A DNA stretch of 6,724 bases from an uncultured Bacteroidales bacterium. Its GTDB lineage: Bacteria; Bacteroidota; Bacteroidia; Bacteroidales; UBA3663. Below the pieces are notes generated by a model. The model did no database searches, had not been told where the DNA came from, and was given only the letters and a program-made list of their open reading frames with translations. The stretch is from assembly GCA_905236195.1 (NCBI GenBank), contig CAJOOX010000034.1:1-6724 (forward strand). The letters are read 5' to 3'. Position numbers and translations under genes: made by a program. Positions 3,456 to 6,724 of the stretch are shown piece by piece (within the stretch, counting starts at the first letter, position 1; each line of letters starts with the position of its first letter).

Positions 3456-6287
3456 ATGGAATATAATTTCAGAGAAATCGAGAAGAAATGGCAGGCTGAG
3501 TGGGTAGCCAAGGGCACCTATCGCGTTGCCATCGATGAGAAGCGACCCAAGTACTATGTGCTGGACATGTTCCCCTACCCCTCGGGTGCGGGACTTCACG
3601 TGGGACATCCCCTGGGATACATTGCGAGCGACATCTATGCCCGTTACAAGCGGCTGAACGGATTCAATGTGCTGCACCCGATGGGCTACGACGCCTACGG
3701 TCTGCCCGCCGAGCAGTATGCCATCCAGACGGGACAGCATCCCGAGGTAACGACCTTCAAGAACATCGACCGCTATCGCCAACAGCTGGACCGTATCGGA
3801 TTCAGTTTTGACTGGAGCCGCGAGGTAAGGACCTGTGATCCCGGCTATTACAAGTGGACGCAGTGGGCCTTCCAGAAAATGTTCCAAAGTTATTTCGACA
3901 ACACACTGCAGAAGGCACAGCCCATCGCCGACCTTGAGGCCAAGTTCGCACAGAACGGCACCGAGGGCGTGGATGCCGCCTGCTCGGAAGAGCTGACCTT
4001 CAGCGCCGCCGAATGGAAGGCCATGGGCGAGAAGGAAAAGCAGCAGACCCTGATGAACTACCGCATCGCCTACCTGGGCGAGAGCGTGGTGAACTGGTGT
4101 CCCGGTCTGGGCACCGTGCTTGCCAACGACGAGGTGGTGAACGGTCTCTCGGAACGCGGCGGTTTCCCCGTAGAACAGAAACGCATGCGTCAGTGGAACC
4201 TCCGCATCTCGGCCTATGCCCAGCGTCTACTGGACGGCCTGGACACCATCGAATGGACCGACTCGCTCAAGGAGACCCAGAGGAACTGGATAGGCCGTTC
4301 GGAGGGTACGGAAGCCGTGTTCTCGGTGAAGGACAGCGACGTGAAGTTCACCATCTTCACCACCCGCGCCGACACGATGTTCGGCGTGACCTTCATGGTA
4401 CTGGCTCCCGAAAGCGAATATGTGGCCCAGGTGACCACGGCAGCCCAGCAGGCCGCTGTGGATGCCTATATTGACGCCACGAAGAAGAAAACCGAACTGG
4501 AGCGCAAGAGCGACCACAAGGTGTCGGGCGTATTCTCAGGCTCCTACGCCATCAATCCCCTGACCGGCGACGAGGTGCCCATCTGGATTTCGGACTACGT
4601 GCTGGCAGGCTACGGCACGGGTGCCATCATGGCAGTACCGGCCCACGACTCGCGCGACTACGCCTTTGCCAAGCACTTCAACCTGCCCATCATCCCCCTC
4701 ATCGAGGGTGCCGACGTGAGCGAGGAGAGTTTCGATGCCAAAGAGGGTATCATGATCAATTCGCCCCGTCCGGGCCATGCAGCCGACCCCGGCTTCTCGC
4801 TGAACGGTCTGACCGTGAAGGAAGCCATCGCTGCGACCAAGCAATACGTAACCGAAAAGGGCATAGGCCGTGTGAAGGTAAACTACCGTCTGCGCGACGC
4901 CATCTTCTCGCGCCAGCGTTACTGGGGCGAACCGTTCCCCGCCTACTACAAAGACGGCATGCCCTACATGCTGCCCGAGGAGTGTCTGCCCCTGCAGTTG
5001 CCCGAAGTGAAGGAATTCAAGCCCACCGAGACCGGCGAGCCCCCGTTGGGCAACGCACAGATCTGGGCCTGGGACGAACAGAACCGCAAGGTGGTTGACA
5101 AAGCGCTGATTGACCAGAAGACGGTGTTCCCGCTCGAATTGTGTACGATGCCCGGTTTTGCAGGCTCCTCGGCCTACTATCTCCGCTATATGGACCCCAA
5201 GAACGGCGAGGCCCTTGTGTCGGAAGAAGCCGACGGATACTGGAAGAACGTGGATCTCTATCTGGGCGGTTCGGAACATGCCACCGGTCACCTGATCTAC
5301 TCGCGCTTCTGGAACAAATTCCTGCACGATTACGGCTGGAGCTGTGTGGAGGAGCCCTTCCAGAAACTCATCAACCAGGGCATGATCCAGGGCCGCAGCA
5401 ACTACGTCTATCGCGTGCAGGGCACCAACAAGTTCGTGTCGCACAACCTGAAAGACCAGTACGAAACGACGGCGCTGCTGTGCGACATCAGCCTGGTTCA
5501 TAACGACGTGCTCGACGTGGAGGCCTTCAAGGCATGGCGTCCCGAATATGCGGATGCCGAGTTCATCCTGGAGGACGGCAAATACATCTGCGGCTGGGCC
5601 GTGGAGAAGATGTCGAAGTCGAAGTTCAATGTAGTGAACCCCGACGACATCTGCGACAAATACGGTGCCGACACGCTGCGACTCTATGAAATGTTCCTGG
5701 GCCCCATCGAGCAGTCGAAGCCCTGGGACACTGCCGGCATCGACGGTTCGTTCCGTTTCCTGAAGAAACTGTGGGCCCTGTTCTGGAAAGGCGAGGAATT
5801 CCTCCCCAACGACGTGCAGCCTTCGGCCGAAAGCCTGAAGACCCTCCACAAGCTCATCAAGAAGGTGACGCAGGACATCGGGAACTTCTCCTACAACACC
5901 GCCATTCCGGCTTTCATGATTGCGGTGGGCGAATTCGCACAGCAGAAGTGCACCTCGAAGGATGTCCTCGCGCAGGTGGTTGTGCTGCTGGCGCCCTTCG
6001 CACCCCACATCGCCGAAGAACTGTGGCACAACCTGGGCAACGGAAGCACCGTCTGTGACGCCCAATGGCCCAAGTGGGACGAGAAGTACCTGGTGGAATC
6101 GTCGTTCAAGTATGCCATCCAGATTCAGGGCAAGGTAAGACTGACAATGGAATTCCCGTCCGACGCACAGAATGCCGACATCGAGAAAGCCGTGCTGGCG
6201 CATCCCGACGCACAGAAGTGGATTCAGGGCAAGACCCCCAAAAAAGTCATTATTGTACCCAAGAAGATTGTTAACATCGTACTGTGA
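3456..6287 (+). CDS. leuS: Leucyl-tRNA synthetase
   Basis: A 943-residue cytosolic class I synthetase that charges tRNA-Leu with leucine using ATP. Seen in order: the HIGH-type motif HVGH (48-51) after YPSGAGL; the RNWIGRSEG segment (276-284) leading into the editing domain; the Thr-rich editing motif TTRADT (302-307) and GTGAIMAVPAHDSRDY with Asp398, which hydrolyse mischarged tRNA; NYRLRDAIFSRQRYWGEP at the return to the catalytic core; the leucine-specific insertion (about 645-712); KMSKS (718-722); the anticodon-binding helical domain; and a C-terminal domain ending VPKKIVNIVL. It is about 80 residues longer than the E. coli enzyme, mostly through an insertion at about 144-203. The CxxC zinc pair of the E. 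coli ZN-1 region is absent, replaced by SERGGFPV. All catalytic and editing motifs look intact. The ATG at 3456 lies about 34 bases from the predicted transcript start. Confidence 0.98.
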   Translation: MEYNFREIEKKWQAEWVAKGTYRVAIDEKRPKYYVLDMFPYPSGAGLHVGHPLGYIASDIYARYKRLNGFNVLHPMGYDAYGLPAEQYAIQTGQHPEVTTFKNIDRYRQQLDRIGFSFDWSREVRTCDPGYYKWTQWAFQKMFQSYFDNTLQKAQPIADLEAKFAQNGTEGVDAACSEELTFSAAEWKAMGEKEKQQTLMNYRIAYLGESVVNWCPGLGTVLANDEVVNGLSERGGFPVEQKRMRQWNLRISAYAQRLLDGLDTIEWTDSLKETQRNWIGRSEGTEAVFSVKDSDVKFTIFTTRADTMFGVTFMVLAPESEYVAQVTTAAQQAAVDAYIDATKKKTELERKSDHKVSGVFSGSYAINPLTGDEVPIWISDYVLAGYGTGAIMAVPAHDSRDYAFAKHFNLPIIPLIEGADVSEESFDAKEGIMINSPRPGHAADPGFSLNGLTVKEAIAATKQYVTEKGIGRVKVNYRLRDAIFSRQRYWGEPFPAYYKDGMPYMLPEECLPLQLPEVKEFKPTETGEPPLGNAQIWAWDEQNRKVVDKALIDQKTVFPLELCTMPGFAGSSAYYLRYMDPKNGEALVSEEADGYWKNVDLYLGGSEHATGHLIYSRFWNKFLHDYGWSCVEEPFQKLINQGMIQGRSNYVYRVQGTNKFVSHNLKDQYETTALLCDISLVHNDVLDVEAFKAWRPEYADAEFILEDGKYICGWAVEKMSKSKFNVVNPDDICDKYGADTLRLYEMFLGPIEQSKPWDTAGIDGSFRFLKKLWALFWKGEEFLPNDVQPSAESLKTLHKLIKKVTQDIGNFSYNTAIPAFMIAVGEFAQQKCTSKDVLAQVVVLLAPFAPHIAEELWHNLGNGSTVCDAQWPKWDEKYLVESSFKYAIQIQGKVRLTMEFPSDAQNADIEKAVLAHPDAQKWIQGKTPKKVIIVPKKIVNIVL

Positions 6288-6724
6288 TGAGCAGTTTTCA
6301 GGACACTGTACACAGCCGGCTGTTCAAACTCCAGATCAAGGACACGCTCTTTGTGTTTCTGGGGTGTGCGATTTACGCCGTAGGCTTCTCGGCCTTCATT
6401 CTGCCCGAACAAATCGTATCGGGCGGAGTGGCCGGTATTGCCGCCCTGCTGTACTACGCCTTCAGGATACCCGTCGGCCCGGCGGTGCTGGTCATCAACG
6501 GCCTGCTGCTGCTCATCGCCTTCAAGGCACTGAGCCGACAGTTCGTGATACGCACCATCATGGGCGTGATAGCGCTGTCGTTCTTTCTGAGTGTGGCGCA
6601 GAGCCTGTTTGAAGCCTTCCCGCTGGTTACAGCCGGACAGGACCGTTTCATGCACCTGCTCATCGGCGGCATCATTGCGGGCATCGGTCTGGGCATCGCC
6701 ATCAGCCACAACGGTTCGACAGGC
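6287..6724 (+). CDS. YitT-family (DUF161) membrane protein, C-terminus cut by window edge
   Basis: The frame is open for 146 codons to the right edge. Its ATG (6287-6289) shares one base with the leuS stop TGA (6285-6287), which implies one transcript and translational coupling. The fragment begins MSSFQDTVHS and has hydrophobic helices at about 21-40, 45-59, 65-80, 88-107 and 122-140. Family marks are ILPEQIVSGGVAGIAALLYY (39-58), the Gly-rich GGIIAGIGLGIAI (127-139) and the start of the GSTG motif at the cut (143-146). Full members are about 290 residues with a soluble DUF2179 domain at the C-terminus, which would lie beyond the window. The family sits in the cytoplasmic membrane; its substrate or role is not established to my knowledge. 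The link with leuS gives no clear hint of function. Confidence 0.88.
   Translation, partial: MSSFQDTVHSRLFKLQIKDTLFVFLGCAIYAVGFSAFILPEQIVSGGVAGIAALLYYAFRIPVGPAVLVINGLLLLIAFKALSRQFVIRTIMGVIALSFFLSVAQSLFEAFPLVTAGQDRFMHLLIGGIIAGIGLGIAISHNGSTG

Noticed and set aside
4536..6203. A 555-codon minus-strand open frame inside leuS
   Set aside because: Long antisense frames are common in GC-rich coding DNA with strong codon bias. The plus strand encodes an intact LeuRS with all motifs, and no promoter or family signature supports the antisense reading.

Overview
The window looks like chromosomal DNA from the order Bacteroidales. All three promoter-like sites carry the Bacteroidetes -7 consensus TAnnTTTG (one with a well-spaced TTTG -33 box). 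Start codons follow AT-rich leaders without clear Shine-Dalgarno sequences. The leucyl-tRNA synthetase is the long (943-residue) form with a large insertion that I associate with this group. Coding regions are clearly GC-rich and the intergenic regions strongly AT-rich. I cannot name a genus.

Layout, left to right. (1) Positions 1-839, minus strand: a gene that runs off the left edge. It encodes two tandem, ungapped 92-residue copies of one module, then a low-complexity linker and a Lys-rich stretch. I do not recognise it with certainty; it distantly resembles Bacteroidetes DUF4373/Lin1244-type replication-like proteins. (2) Positions 840-1217: a divergent, AT-rich intergenic region with a well-formed minus-strand promoter, a perfect 8-bp-arm palindrome in the minus-strand leader, and, on the plus side, nested dyads just upstream of a -7 box. 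(3) Positions 1218-3254: a P1B-2-type (Zn/Cd/Pb) efflux ATPase with a His-rich cytosolic loop and no N-terminal CxxC metal-binding domain. Heptad repeats of GACTATA type overlap its stop codon, and a long hairpin plus T-tract terminator follows. (4) Positions 3456-6287: leuS with its own -7 box. (5) Positions 6287-6724: the N-terminal half of a YitT-family membrane protein, which shares one base with the leuS stop codon and runs off the right edge.

Working together: the terminator at 3307-3375 separates the metal-efflux gene from a leuS-yitT operon. The ATPase would pump Zn2+/Cd2+/Pb2+ out of the cytosol; no recognisable metal-responsive regulator gene is next to it, so any control would come from elsewhere acting at its promoter. 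leuS is housekeeping. The YitT-like gene is probably co-transcribed and translationally coupled, but that does not reveal its function. I see no mobile element, CRISPR array, tRNA or rRNA. The least explained part is the duplicated-module gene at the left edge.
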